Source: Rusavskia elegans (lineage: Eukaryota; Ascomycota; Lecanoromycetes; Teloschistales; Teloschistaceae). From it: a DNA stretch of 64,000 nucleotides. A program made the translations under genes and the position numbers. This document shows, piece after piece, positions 51,291-62,300 of the stretch. Location of the stretch: positions 1 through 64,000 of the forward strand of contig SAUG01000088.1 in the NCBI GenBank assembly GCA_011316305.1, given 5' to 3'. The notes beneath the pieces are model-generated. The model was not told the origin of the DNA and searched no databases. It was given only the letters and a program-made list of their open reading frames with translations. The number at the start of each line of letters is the position of its first letter. The stretch's first letter is position 1.

Positions 51291-51574
51291 ATAGACTTTA
51301 TTAACGAATATAATAAATATTTCCCTCTTCTATCTAGACTTTATTATTAGTAATAATCTAATTATACCCGAGCGGTATTATAGTAACCGGAACCTTAAAT
51401 ATCTATACTGCTAGCAGACCCTCTATACCGTTCCGGACTAAAATTAAAACGTTTATAAATTATTATATCTTGCCGGCGCTTTATACGTTCGACCTGGTAT
51501 AATTATATTTCTTTTTATATTCGGCAAGGTATTACTACTATCTATTAAATTCTAATTTAAAGATTCTATTACTA

Positions 51575-51706
51575 GGTATTATAGTATAGTAGTAGTACGT
51601 ACCGCCTCTATTTAAACGATAAAGAAATTAGTTCGGCCGCTCTATTAGCCGCTCTTTATTATTTAGAGATTCTAGTATAGCCCGGGTTCGATTCCTAGTA
51701 GTACTA
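51575..51706 (+). tRNA. tRNA-like sequence 1 (Pol III boxes, cloverleaf, decayed)
   Basis: Acceptor arms GGTATTA (51575-51581) and TAGTACT (51699-51705) pair in all seven positions with G-U. The D stem GTA/TAC is perfect. The A box TAGTATAGTAG fits TRGYNNARNNG and the B box GGTTCGATTCC is exact. A T run (51708-51715) follows as terminator. The anticodon stem TACCG/TAGTA allows one RIP change. The region between is about 70 nt and lacks U33, so it is either intron-bearing and mutated or a tRNA relic. Anticodon not assignable. Confidence 0.45.
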
Positions 51707-51787
51707 GTTTTTTTTAACCTTTTTTTTTAGCATCCGGTAAGATTTAATTACGATATATTCTCTTTTAAATAGATAATTTTATTATCT

Positions 51788-51885
51788 AGCGCTATAGCGT
51801 AGTAGCAGCGTATACCGGAGGCGATCGTTTTCTTATATTTAAATATATAACCCGGTAGATCTAGGTTCGATTTCTAGTAACGCTA
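51788..51885 (+). tRNA. tRNA-like sequence 2 (Pol III boxes, cloverleaf, decayed)
   Basis: Acceptor arms AGCGCTA and TAACGCT pair in six of seven positions. D arm GCG/CGT. Anticodon stem TACCG/CGGTA is perfect. T arm CTAGG-TTCGATT-TCTAG. The A box TAGCGTAGTAG is exact and the B box is GGTTCGATTTC. TTTT follows. The anticodon loop holds about 35 nt, as if it carried an intron, without a clear U33. It lies 81 bp after the first, in the same orientation. Confidence 0.45.
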
Positions 51886-51991
51886 TTTTCTTTTTAACTT
51901 TTTAGCGCCTTTATTTTTAACGTTTTTAAAGTTTTTAAATATTTAATATAAATATATCGAGGATAATACTATTTTTTCGTTTTATAGTATT

Positions 51992-52232
51992 TATTATAAA
52001 CTATTTAAACTGTTTAGAACTTATATAAAGCCTAGTAGATATAGAGGTACTAGCCGATAGTACCGGCTGACTAATAGGCTGACTAAACCTCGTTAACCGC
52101 GGTTTATTAGTTCTACGGGATTCGTTGCCTAATTAGGCCTAGCGTTTAGCCTTGTTCGCTTATTTATAGATAAGCTTTCTACCTATATAGAAATATTAAA
52201 CTATTATTTTTATCTAAAATCGATCTATAATA
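51992..52232 (+). repeat. 3' LTR of Gypsy-E
   Basis: 241 bp, from TATTATAAACTATTTAAAC to GATCTATAATA, followed by the AATAT target copy. Confidence 0.88.
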
Positions 52233-52365
52233 AATATTAATAATAATAATTAAGATTTTGATCGAGATAAAATTTTTAAAGTTAATAAAATATTAGTTCT
52301 AGTATTTATAGTTATAACAGATATGGAAAAAGAAAATAATAAAGAAATTATATAAATAATAGTCT
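52233..52365 (+). pseudogene. Copia fragment between Gypsy-E and family R insert
   Basis: About 130 bp of the Copia integrase-RT linker. Nothing readable. Its last 16 bp, ATATAAATAATAGTCT, are the left target duplication of the R element; the exact copy is at 54312-54327. Confidence 0.6.
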
Positions 52366-52539
52366 TTTTAAAAAGCTTTTATTCAAAGTAATATTGAATT
52401 TTTATAGATATATATATATATTTTTTTATTAACGTTATATACGGTAATAATTATTATATTTTATATATAAAGAAATTTTAATAGCTAAAGATATATTTAT
52501 TAAATAAAATTTATAGCGTAGTTAATTATTTCTATTTAA

Positions 52540-52542
<3 letters not shown>

Positions 52543-52575
<33 letters not shown>
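52543..52575. repeat. 33-bp poly-T run
   Basis: An uninterrupted T run inside the outer R copy. The inner copy has TTTCCTTCTTTA there, so it grew after insertion. Confidence 0.95.
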
Positions 52576-52781
52576 CTATTCGATTATAAATCTTTTACTA
52601 TTTTTTTATCGACGTTATATATAATTATTAGCTTCTAATAATTCAGCTATATCTATTTACTATACTATAAAGTAATTATAAATAGTTATCGCTTTATTGA
52701 TATTTATTATATAATTTTTATTCAAATATTCTATTAAATTATTAAAATACTCTTTAGCCCGCGTAGCTTTAAAACGGTTAC

Positions 52782-53740
52782 CCCCCCTGGGAGGCTTCTG
52801 TCTGGGGTCATATTGAGTTTTCATACATATATATATATTTTATCAACGTTATATACGGTAACGATTGTTGTATTTTACGTATAAAGAAATTTTCACAGCT
52901 AAAGGTATATAGTTTATCAGGCAAAATTATAGCGCAGTTAATTACTTCTATTTAACTATTTCCTTCTTTATTCGCGATTACAAATCCTCTACTATTCCTT
53001 CTTCGACGTTATATATAATTATTAGCTTCTAATATTTCCGCTATATCTACCTACTATACTACGAAGTATCTATCTATAGTCCTCGCCTTAGCTATACTTA
53101 TCGTATAACCCGTATCTAAACGTTCTGCTAAGCTATTAAGGTACTCTTTAGCCCGCGTAGCTTTAAGAGGGTCGCTAGCCGTAAGACGGTTACTAGCCAG
53201 TACGCTGGCTACTATAGCTAGAAGCTTTACCCGGTCGATTAAGCTAAAGGGGGGTAGGGAAGTCGGATAGCGCGTTTTAAGGGCGGTAAGAAAAATATTT
53301 ATATTAAAATTAGAATAGCTTACTCTAGTTACTACGAGGTAGTCGATATCTATACGGGTAGATATAATTATTACGGATAAAGGTACTACCGTCTGGTTTA
53401 GCTTATAGCTATAGCTGTTACGGGAGTATATACGTACGTAAAGGGTTTTAGTAAGTCGTAGTACTTACGAGGGGCTTGTATTGCTGGTAAAAGAAGAAAA
53501 AGAAGCGATAACTGCGAGGTATACTTATCTATAAAAATTCGACGTTAAGTTATCGGTAGAAGGATACGTTATATTATTAAGTAAATTTAAATTAAAATTC
53601 TATAGAAAGAACCGTTATTTACGTTAACTAAACTAGGGTATAAGTTCTACTACCGTATATTCAATGCTGGTATACCAACGCTTAATTTACTTACCGAACC
53701 ACTGGTTTACCGGGCACCAAAACCAAAACAAATAACTAAA
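52782..53740 (+). mobile_element. Family R retroposon-like element, inner copy, lightly mutated
   Basis: 959 bp, flanked by an exact 13-bp duplication TTAAAACGGTTAC (52769-52781, 53741-53753). It begins CCCCCCTGGGAGGCTTCTG and ends AACCAAAACAAATAACTAAA. It keeps many CA/TG, so it is much younger than its host copy. One end is G/C-homopolymeric and the other A-rich. The long open frame runs from the A-rich end toward the C-rich end. I could not match it to a named LINE or SINE. Confidence 0.82.
52930..53510 (-). pseudogene. Family R unidentified open frame, best copy
   Basis: I do not recognise this protein. On the minus strand one frame covers about 190 codons with only a handful of TAA/TAG, all explainable as RIP of Gln/Trp codons. 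It reads, in order, LNQTVVPLSVIIISTRIDID, LIDRVKLLAIVASVLASNRL, YLNSLAERLDTGYTISIAKA, and V**VDIAEILEANNYI. The LARLD[ST]G core recurs in the 15.6-kb frame and in the copy at 25480. No signal peptide, zinc finger or polymerase motif is visible. A plus-strand frame near the A-rich end (TEPLVYRAPKPKQI) is also open, so coding direction is not proven. Confidence 0.45.
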
Positions 53741-54311
53741 TTAAAACGGTTACTAGCTATAGGATTGCTAGCTAGTACGCTGGCTATTACGACTAGAAAC
53801 TTTACTCGGTCGATTAGATTAAAAGGCGGTAGAAAGGTCGAATAGCGCGTTTTAAAGGCCGTAAAAAAAAGATTTTTATTAAAATTAAAATAGGTTACTC
53901 TAGCTTTAACGAGATAGTCGATATCTTCGAAGATAGATATAGTTATTATAAATATACTATCGTCTAGTTTAGCTATAGTATAGCTAATACGAAAATATAT
54001 ACGTAGATAAAAGATTTTAGTAAATTATAGTATTTATAAAGGGTATATATTGCTAGTAAAAAAAGAAAAAGCGATAACTACGAAGTATATTTATTTATAA
54101 AGATTTCTACGTTAGTTAAATTATTAGTAGAAGAATACGTTATATTATTAAATAAATTTAAAATAAAACTATATAGATAGAATTGTTATTTATATTAACT
54201 AAATTAGAATATAAATTTCACTACCGTATATTTAATATTAGTATACTAATATTTGATTTATTTACCGAACCACTGGTTTACTAGATATTAAAATCGAACT
54301 AAATTAATTAA

Positions 54312-55246
54312 ATATAAATAATAGTCTATTCGGATATATAGAATTTGTCGAATACTATTCCGACGCCGCTAATATATAAGTAAACTATTAATAACTTTAT
54401 TATAAATAAAAAATAAAAGAAGATAATCGTCGTAGAAATTATTGCGTTTATATTAAACGGTATATAAAAGCTCGATTTCTTTTTAAAAAATACTAATATT
54501 ATTATAAAAAAAATAGATATTAAAAATTAAACTATATTTAAATTATTTCTTCTATAAATTTTGAGTTAAATTAGTTATACGAAGCTTTTTATAGATTAAA
54601 GTATTAAATTCGAATAAATATTTATATTAATAGTTAAATTTAATTTATTACGCCTATTTCTCGACTTTATTATTATAAAAGATATAGAATATAATTAAAT
54701 AGATCTTAATAACGCTTTTACTAAATCTATTTTTAAAAAAATCTTTTTAAAAATATTAAACGAAATCGACTATTTTTTAAAAAGGATACTGTAAATATTT
54801 CGTAGTCTATATAGATTGAAATAAGCTATAAAAGATTAATATAGATAATTTACTAATATTTTAATAGAAATAGAATATAAATAATATATTTCTAATTTTT
54901 ACTTTTATTTTAATAATAAAAAAAAAATTCTTTTACTAGTATATATCGATAGAATTTATATTACTACGAATTTAGATATTTTGATTAACTAATTTAAATT
55001 ATCTTTTAAATAAATCTTTAAAATTAAAGATTTAGAAAAAATAAATAAAATCTTTAATATAAAAATTATAAAAAATAGATCTAAAAAATAATTAAAAGAA
55101 ATTAAATTTTCTATTTTAAAATGGTTTTAGAATATATAGAAATATAGTACGATAACTATAAATTAGCTAAAATTTCTATTAATAGTTATAGTAATATCCG
55201 TTCTATAAAACCGGACGATAAATATACTATATCTAAATAGTATTAA
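54312..55246 (+). pseudogene. pol: Copia reverse transcriptase
   Basis: The Copia element resumes after the R insert. The region 54600-54980 is reverse transcriptase, with AYFSTLLL-type and FLKKSF..-type segments and the catalytic box LLLVYIDRIYIT at 54927-54965 (YVDD expected; second Asp now Arg). The thumb/connection continues to about 55150, and KPDDKYTIS near 55208 matches the RPDIxYAV block before RNase H. It is stop-ridden. It is cut at 55247 by an M element. Confidence 0.75.
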
Positions 55247-55747
55247 TAGATTAACTATTTCGATATAAATTCCTATTAATATTTTAAAAACCCGATCTTA
55301 ATTTTAATAAATCGATTTACTCCGATCTATTAAATAGTATAGGTCGGTTCCTAAAATTAAAATCGAAAATCGAATCAGATTATAAAATAGAAACTAATAG
55401 AAATTTAACCCGATCTACTATAAATTCTATATATAGTATAATACTATAATTATTATTATCTAATATAATAAATAATATAATAAATTAATAATCAATTAAT
55501 TTTATCTATAGATAATATTTATAGATACTATATTTTTTTTTATTAGATTAATTTTAAATAGATTAATACTATTTTTATATTAGAATTATATTTTTATATT
55601 AAGTTTTAATAGTTTTAGCAGGTTAAATCTAGAAACCCGGATTTAATTCGGAACCGATTCGGATCGATATCTAGAAAAGTCGAAATTGATTTAATTCGAA
55701 CCCGGGATATAAATCCGGATTCGAAACTCGATCCGATAGCTAATCTA
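55247..55747. mobile_element. Family M short inverted-repeat element, copy M2
   Basis: Ends TAGATTAACTATTTCG (left) and CGATAGCTAATCTA (right) are inverted repeats; they match the ends of 58780-59162. TATTAA on both sides (55241-55246, 55750-55755) may be the target duplication. About 500 bp, non-coding, with subterminal CCCGGG/GGGTCG words. It lies between the RT and RNase H parts of the Copia element. Confidence 0.6.
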
Positions 55748-56290
55748 AATATTAAAAGAAAATCGAAAGTCTAATTTATATATATATATATATATTTATT
55801 TTATTTATATTTATATTTACTTTTAAATATTTTGATTTATTTTTTAGTAAAACTATAAAATATTACTAATAAGCTCTAAAAATTTTCTAAAGTACGTTTA
55901 ATCGACTATCGATTAATATTTAGTATTTAACGCTAGTAGAAGTTAAATAATTATCGGTTTTTTTAATTCCGATTATATAATAGATTTAATTAATAGAAAA
56001 TTAATTTTTTTTCTACGTCTGTATATTCGCCAGCGAACTAATATTATAGATAAACTATAAATAGAAATTAATTATTACTTTAATAACCGAAACTAGATAT
56101 ATAACGTTATTATTATTACGAGATTAAATATAGATAATAATTAGGTTTATAGATGTTAATTATTCTATAGAAGAGGCCTGCGGGTATAAAAGGTACGTAC
56201 TAAGGCCGCTATCTAATCTAGCGAGCCGTACTAAACCTAATCGAGCAATTTATTATATATCTTTCGGCCTTATAAAAGTTTATTCTATAA
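55748..56290 (+). other. Copia RT/RNase H linker, decayed
   Basis: A+T-rich with a TA run at 55777-55795. A less mutated patch at 56165-56275 (AGAAGAGGCCTGCGGGTAT, GCGAGCCGTACTAAACC) may encode part of the RNase H N-terminus, but I could not fix a frame. Confidence 0.4.
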
Positions 56291-56660
56291 TAGTTATTAT
56301 CTATATAAAAAAAAGCTTTTAGATTTCGTAACTACTAAAAAGTTTTAGATTTATCGAATTTATTAATAATAATTTAAAATATATTAATATTATCGAAAAT
56401 ATAATATATAAATTAACTTTATCTATTTAAATTAAAAGTAATAACTAAATAGTATTAGCGTTAAGAGATAATAAATATATTTATAACTAGCTAAAATATA
56501 TCGATATTAACTATTATAATATCTACTATTTATATAAACATAATTTTATTATTTTTAATCTCGTATCGAACGCGGAATTAATAGTCGAAAGTTTAATTAA
56601 ACTATTAATAAAAAACAAATATAGAATATTTAAAAAGTAACTCGGTATAAAAACTAGTAA
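56290..56660 (+). pseudogene. pol: Copia RNase H C-terminus
   Basis: The plus frame at 56464-56640 reads RDNKYIYN, then LKYIDINYYNIYYLYKHNF, then NLVSNAELIVESLIKLL. This is the end of Ty1/Copia polyproteins (DNxxAxxLxxNPxxHxRxKHIDIRYHxIR...VxxxxxxADxxTKPL). His codons have become Tyr. It marks the 3' end of the Copia coding region; the 3' LTR should follow but was not delimited. Confidence 0.78.
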
Positions 56661-56883
56661 AAATTCGAATTAAATATTAATTATTTAGATTTTTCTAGAT
56701 CTAAATCGTTTATTATTCGAATTTTAATAATAGTAAAAATTAGTTATTTAAAATAATATTATCTACGTAGTATAGAAAGATTTTATTAATTTAAATAAAA
56801 CTCGAAAATAGTAGAAACTAATAGTTTAAAAAAAGATTATTTATATATCAAATAGATATATTAAAATATATAGTATTTTAAAT

Positions 56884-56991
56884 AAAACTCGCGTTAAAAT
56901 TCGTATTAAAACTCGTATTAAAGCCTGTATTAAAATTCGGATCGAAGCTCGCGCTAAAATCCGAACTAAAGTTAATATTAAAACTCGCGGT
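56884..56991. repeat. 12-bp minisatellite, nine units
   Basis: Exactly 108 bp of AAAACTCGCGTT-like units. In one plus frame it would encode KTRV-KIRI-KTRI-KACI tetrapeptides. It lies after the Copia RNase H. Units differ at the two bases before the final TT and in the ACT/ATT position. Confidence 0.85.
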
Positions 56992-57095
56992 AGAATAATA
57001 TAGATTATATAATCTATATCGAGATTTTAATATATAGATCGTTTTAAAAGTTCGCGTTAAAAGTTTATATTAAAAGATTATAGATTAGATAATTT

Positions 57096-57372
57096 TAGAC
57101 TAGCCGATTCGGGTCGGATTTCTATTAAACCGTCGGATATCTATTTTAGAGATAAAGATCCGTTTTTAAATAAAACGTTAATATAAAAATATCTAGAACG
57201 TTAAATTAATTAGAAATCTATAAAAAATAAATTTCTAGTTAATAAAATTATTATATTAATTTTAAATTAATCGATAATTCGATTTTACTAGAAGTTTCAT
57301 TAAAATTAACCGTTTTATCTAATAATAAATTTATTTAAACTATTTATTAATAATATATTAATAGCTAATCTT
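57096..57372. mobile_element. Family M short inverted-repeat element, copy M3
   Basis: The left end TAGACTAGCCGATTCGGGT and a right end TAATAGCTAATCT form inverted repeats like those of M1. About 277 bp. The right part is strongly mutated, so the right boundary is uncertain. Confidence 0.5.
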
Positions 57373-58089
57373 TTAATATAACGAGTTAACTAATAGTCCA
57401 TTCGATATTAGTTAGAAATTAACTAGAAGTTGAAGTAAACTAGAAGTTCGAATATTAATTTTCTAAAAAACTATATTTAAATAATCAATTTTTAAATAAT
57501 TAATTATTTAGTAATACTAGTATAGATTAGATAGATAGATTAATTCTATATCACGTGACTCTTTAAATCTTACCTAGTAAACTCTGATTACTAATTCTGA
57601 TTACTAAGTAATTCAGAGTTCGAATCTCGTAAAAACCTTTTTTTTAGAAATTTTTATCTAATTTTTACGCCTTCTATAGAGTATCTAGAGTACTAAAATC
57701 GACGAATTAGACTAGAATATTACGTGATCTATAAGATCGCTTATTTATAAACCGATTTTATTATTAAAATTAATAGAATAACTCGCCGTTAATTAAATAT
57801 TAAATAGATATTAAATAGATATATAAAAATTAACTCGCTGTTAATAAGATATCTACTGATTAATTAATTACTAGTTAATTTCTAGCTGTTTAAAAAGCCC
57901 AGTTATAATTAAACTTGAAATTTATATATAACTTCTAATTATCTAATACAGCGAGCCAATTTTGAATTCGTTTTAATTAATTACTAAAGGAACGACTGCG
58001 AGGAATTCCCGGTAATAACAATTTTTTAACTAATCAGATATTAATTAGTTATTAATTTATTATTTAAGAACAGCTATTTACCTTTAAAG
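57373..58089. other. Gene-free stretch with a B-box-like word
   Basis: No frame. It contains direct repeats CTGATTACTAA (57577-57602) and, at 57609-57643, GAGTTCGAATCTC followed by a T run (57638-57646), like a tRNA T arm with terminator. A matching acceptor stem was not found. Two palindromic TCACGTGA-like words (57549-57557, about 57720-57726) bracket it, so a small 180-bp element is possible. From 57780 on, repeats of TTAAATAGATAT and CTCGCTGTTAA occur. Confidence 0.4.
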
Positions 58090-58156
58090 TAGATTAGTTA
58101 TCGGGTCGAATTTCGAACCCGGGTTAGTTAATCCGATTCGACCCGAATCGGGTTAA
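58090..58156 (+). mobile_element. Family M element, left end, cut by E5
   Basis: TAGATTAGTTATCGGGTCGA followed by CCCGGGTTAGTTAATCCG matches the left end of M1 (58780). It stops at the E5 LTR; the other part must lie right of the window beyond E5. Confidence 0.6.
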
Positions 58157-58608
58157 TATTATAGGGCTATTAAAAGGGCTTTAGTATTTCTAAAGGTTGG
58201 TTGGACTTATTAATATATCTATAAACGGAGATATAACGGATAATCTCTTTAAATATAGCAGAATAAATTAGTTTAATTACTAGAGCAGTATATAGCGATA
58301 ACTAATAAATTAAATACGAGCTATAAAAACGTCGAATTCGAAATTTATATAAATAAATAAAATCCTCTACTATTTAGATTATTTATAAACAAAAAAAACT
58401 ACAATAGCTCTATCTTATAATATTTATTTACTAAAACTACTAAAATTAAAATATTTATAGTATTTATTTATTAAAATTATTAAAGTACTTTTTAATACCA
58501 ATATTTAGACTATCCTATATATCTTTATCTATTAAAACGTAATAGAAGATCTAGTATTATATTAAATACTATTATATTCTCGGAAATATACCGCCTATAT
58601 TTATAATA
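58157..58608 (-). repeat. 3' LTR of E5
   Basis: 452 bp, from TATTATAGGGCTATT to TTATAATA, with two 40-bp inner units (58420-58490). Confidence 0.85.
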
Positions 58609-58779
58609 CTAGATTCTTTTTTTAGATTTTTTATTTTAAAAAACCTTCCGTCTTTTTTTTTATAAATAAAAGGAAAAGATTATTAACTAATAATTATTAT
58701 AATAATATTCTATTATTAGATATTAGTATTTTAGCTATACGGTTTTATCGGAATTATTTCTAGTCGAGAAAATCTTATT

Positions 58780-59162
58780 TAAATTAACTGTCGGGTCGGG
58801 TTTCGAATCCGAATTAACTAATCCGACCCGACCCGACCGGGTTTTAAACTCGGGTTAACTAAATCGACCTAATCTACTAAAACTAGTTATTAGCGCTAAA
58901 TTCTAGTATAGAAGTATAATTCTAGTATAAAAATTATATAAATAATTTTAAAAAATTCTAATGAATTAACTACGCTAGTTAGAAAGGTCCTAGTTGAATT
59001 AATTATATTATATAAATAAATAAAAAGATTTAGTAGATATTCGAATTTAATCCGAATTCGACCCGGATCCGACCGTTTAGCGAATTAAGCCGGTTCGACC
59101 CGCTGAAATCGGGTCGGATTTCCGATAGTTCGATGAAAACCCGACCCGAAATAGCTAATCTA
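58780..59162. mobile_element. Family M short inverted-repeat element, copy M1
   Basis: The best M copy, about 383 bp. Left end TAAATTAACTGTCGGGTCGG; right end, reversed, TAGATTAGCTATTTCGGGTC. Inside are further GGGTCGG/CCGACCC words that allow folding. TTATT occurs at both sides (58775-58779, 59165-59169). The empty site in E1 (ATTTTATTATATTAATAAAA) confirms insertion into Gypsy-A. Non-coding; a MITE-like element of unknown superfamily. Confidence 0.7.
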
Positions 59163-59399
59163 GTATTATTATATTAGTAAAGATTCTAAAAGATATATAA
59201 ATTATATAAAATAATTATATTAACTTTATTAACTAGATTATATTAAAGAAAAGCAGCCTATTATAGTTAATAGTAAACTATAAAATATTAAAATATTAGA
59301 ATAAAAAGAAAATTCTATAGATTCGCTTTTATCTATCGATTTAGATTTTTTTATCGATATAGCTTTTAAATAAATTATCCTATCCGATAAATTTTAGCT

Positions 59400-62300
59400 A
59401 ATTAATAACATTTTCAGTTTCTTTTAATAGAACTATTATAGAGCTTTTTAATAGTTTACTAAATTTATTTTAGATTTTTAAATATTTTCTAAAATAGAAT
59501 AATCTTTCTATTTAATTAGATAACTCTAACTATTTTATTATAGAATCTTTTTAACTATAAAGGTATTTTCTTTCTATATTTCGAAATTAAATATCTAAAA
59601 TAATAGCGTTTCGGAATCGGCTAGTTATAAAAAAGATATATAAAAAACCGAGTAGTATACTTTAATATTTTTAAATAAATCGAGTTTAAAATTTTAAAGT
59701 CTTTAAATTTCTCTAATTAAAAATAGTTCGATTTTAATATAGTTAAATTTATTATTTAAAATTTTTATTTTTAGATTTTTTATAAAAAGATATACTTTAT
59801 TTCTTTTTTTTAGCTAAAATACTATTTTTCGCTTTTTATTTTAGTAATTATCCGAATATTTTTATATTTATAGAATATTTCTATAGATTTTTTTCTAGAT
59901 ATTAATTTTTTAAATCGCTGATTCTATTAATAAATATAGTAGCGGTTATATAAATAGATTCCGATATTTTTAATTATTAGTATAAAATAGTATTTCTTTT
60001 ATAATATTTAATTTTTTTATATTAAACACTAATTATATTAATAATAGAAATAAAAGTTAATTATTTTAAATATTATTAATATAGTATTTAAGATATTGTT
60101 TTAAAATTTCGTTAATACGTTCTATTTATCTAACCGTTATTAAATAGAAAGCTATTAATATTTTTAATTTAATACTAAATAGAAAAATAAAGATTTTCTA
60201 ATAGTTTAAAATAAAAAATTAATTTCTATTATTTATTAATACTTCCGACAATCTGTAATATTAAAATAGTCGATCTAAAATAATTAATCTAGATTATTCT
60301 ATTATAAAGTCTTTTTATAATAGAATTATATAGATATAATTTATAAACCTATCTATTATATTAAATAATAAATTATATTCTATATTTATTATTAGATTTT
60401 TCGATTTCGGGAACTTAATAATAAAATTTAATATAATTTCCTTTTATAGTAAATCCGGTAATTTCTAATACTAAATTTTATTATAATAAATTTATATACT
60501 ATATTTATTTTACTAATAGTTAAATTACTTTTAAATATATATTTTAATATATTATTTTATTTCAGAAGATTAGTAATATTACTATAAAAACTATATTATT
60601 TTTATTATATTTTAAGATTTTTATAGTATTTTATTATAGTATTTTTTAATATATTTATAAATTTTATTATCTAGTATTTATAGTTTTCTTTTTTTTAATT
60701 AAAAATTATTTCTAGTCGTTTTTAAATATACTTAATATAATATTTATTTTATATTAATTAACTAATAGTAATCTATTTTTATTAATTTCAAAAATACTAT
60801 TATTAAAAATTTCTTTTATCTTTTTATAATTATTTTTTCGATTTAAAATATCTATTTTTCTATTTTCTTTATCTAAAATATAGTATATTTTAAATCTATA
60901 TTAACCGAAGAATTTAAAATATTATATTTATCTTCTATTAAATTTTTTTATTATTAAAAAATATAGAATATTTTTATAATTTATAAAAATTATTAATTCT
61001 AGTAATTATTCGGTATATATTTTCTAGTATTCTAGAATAGCTACTATAACTAGTAATTTTTTATTATAGATATTATAGTTCTATTCTACTATCGATAATT
61101 TCTTTAATATATATACTACCGGATATTATTTACGATTATATTATTATAAAAATAATTTATTTATAATTAGATCTAATAAATTTATTTCTATTTTTAATAT
61201 TTTTTAGATGAAATATTTTAAATACTAGATTTTTTATATATTTATTTTTAAAATTTTTAAATATTTATTATTTTCTTTCCTTCTATAATTATTCTATAGT
61301 ATTTTTTATTATAATTATTAAAATAAAAGTTCTTTTAAAATAGTTTTTTATAAAGTTTTAATTATAATTTATATATCCGAATAAAATTTCGATTTTTTTA
61401 ATATTTATCGGTATTTTTCATTCTATAATAGTTTTTAGTTTACTAGAGAATATATATAATCTATTTTACTTTATAATAAAATTTAGAAAGTTAATTTTTT
61501 TTTTATAGAATTTATATTTTTCTAATTTAAAATATAAATTTTTTTTTATATATATTTATAAATATTATTAATATATTATATATATTTTTTAAATTTTAAA
61601 AAAAAAACTAAAATATTATTAAAGTAGATTATAATAAATATATCTAGATATTTTTTAAATATATTATTATTTATATTTTAATAGATTATCGAAATATTTA
61701 TAAATTCGAATAATATAATTATATATTTATAATAACCGTATTTTATATAAAAAGCTATTTTCTATTTCTTTCTAACTTTTATTTATATAAAATTATATAT
61801 TTTTCGAAAATTAAATTTTATAAAATATTTTATTTTAGAAAATCGATTTTAAAATTTACTAATATTTAATAGTAGATATTAGTTTTTAATTATAATATTA
61901 TTTAACTTTCGGTAATTAATATATAAATAGAATAGTCCGTTTTTTTTAAATATAAAAAGGATCGGATATTCTATTAGTAATTAAAATTTTTTAATAAATT
62001 TTTTTTTTATATTTTTATTTAAATATTTATAGAATATTTCGAATTCTATTATAAATAATAGATAGATAAATCTAAATATAGATTATTTATCTAATTTTAA
62101 TCGAATTTTATATTTCTATAATTAATATTTAAATAGTATTTTTAAAGTTACTTTTTTTCGAAATAAATTTATTTAATTTTTATATTTATTTAGAACTTAT
62201 TTTAATATATTTTTTTTTTAACTTTTTATTAAATAATATAGGGTTTTTAAAAGGTTTATAATTTCTTTTTCTATTTCTATTTTATTAATTTAGTTAACTT

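Larger units (their letters stand above)
44533..52232 (+). mobile_element. Gypsy-E chromovirus, 7.7 kb, moderately RIP-mutated
   Basis: LTRs of 241 bp at 44533-44773 and 51992-52232, with an exact AATAT target duplication (44528-44532, 52233-52237). Coding strand plus. Gag, protease, RT, RNase H, integrase and chromodomain can all be read with TAG/TAA at Gln/Trp sites. It is less A+T-rich than Gypsy-A and its target duplication is unmutated, so it is a later arrival in the Copia element. Its 3' region carries two tRNA-like sequences. Confidence 0.9.
52366..54311 (+). mobile_element. Family R retroposon-like element, outer copy, split by a copy of itself
   Basis: An exact 16-bp target duplication (52350-52365, 54312-54327) flanks the element. 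Without the inner copy it is about 975 bp. It starts TTTTAAAAAGC, the RIP form of CCCCTGGGAGGC, and ends in an A-rich tail. It is strongly mutated. At 52769-52781 it was entered by a second R element. No LTR and no terminal inverted repeat are present; long variable duplications (13 and 16 bp) point to target-primed integration as used by LINEs and SINEs. Confidence 0.8.

Noticed and set aside
52782..53740. Helitron for family R, because of the GAACCACTGGTTC hairpin near its end
   Set aside because: The hairpin is about 30 bp from the end, no CTRR terminus fits, and exact 13- and 16-bp target duplications are present, which Helitrons do not make.
57609..57646. A third tRNA gene
   Set aside because: Only a B-box-like word and a T run are present; no acceptor or anticodon stems can be formed.
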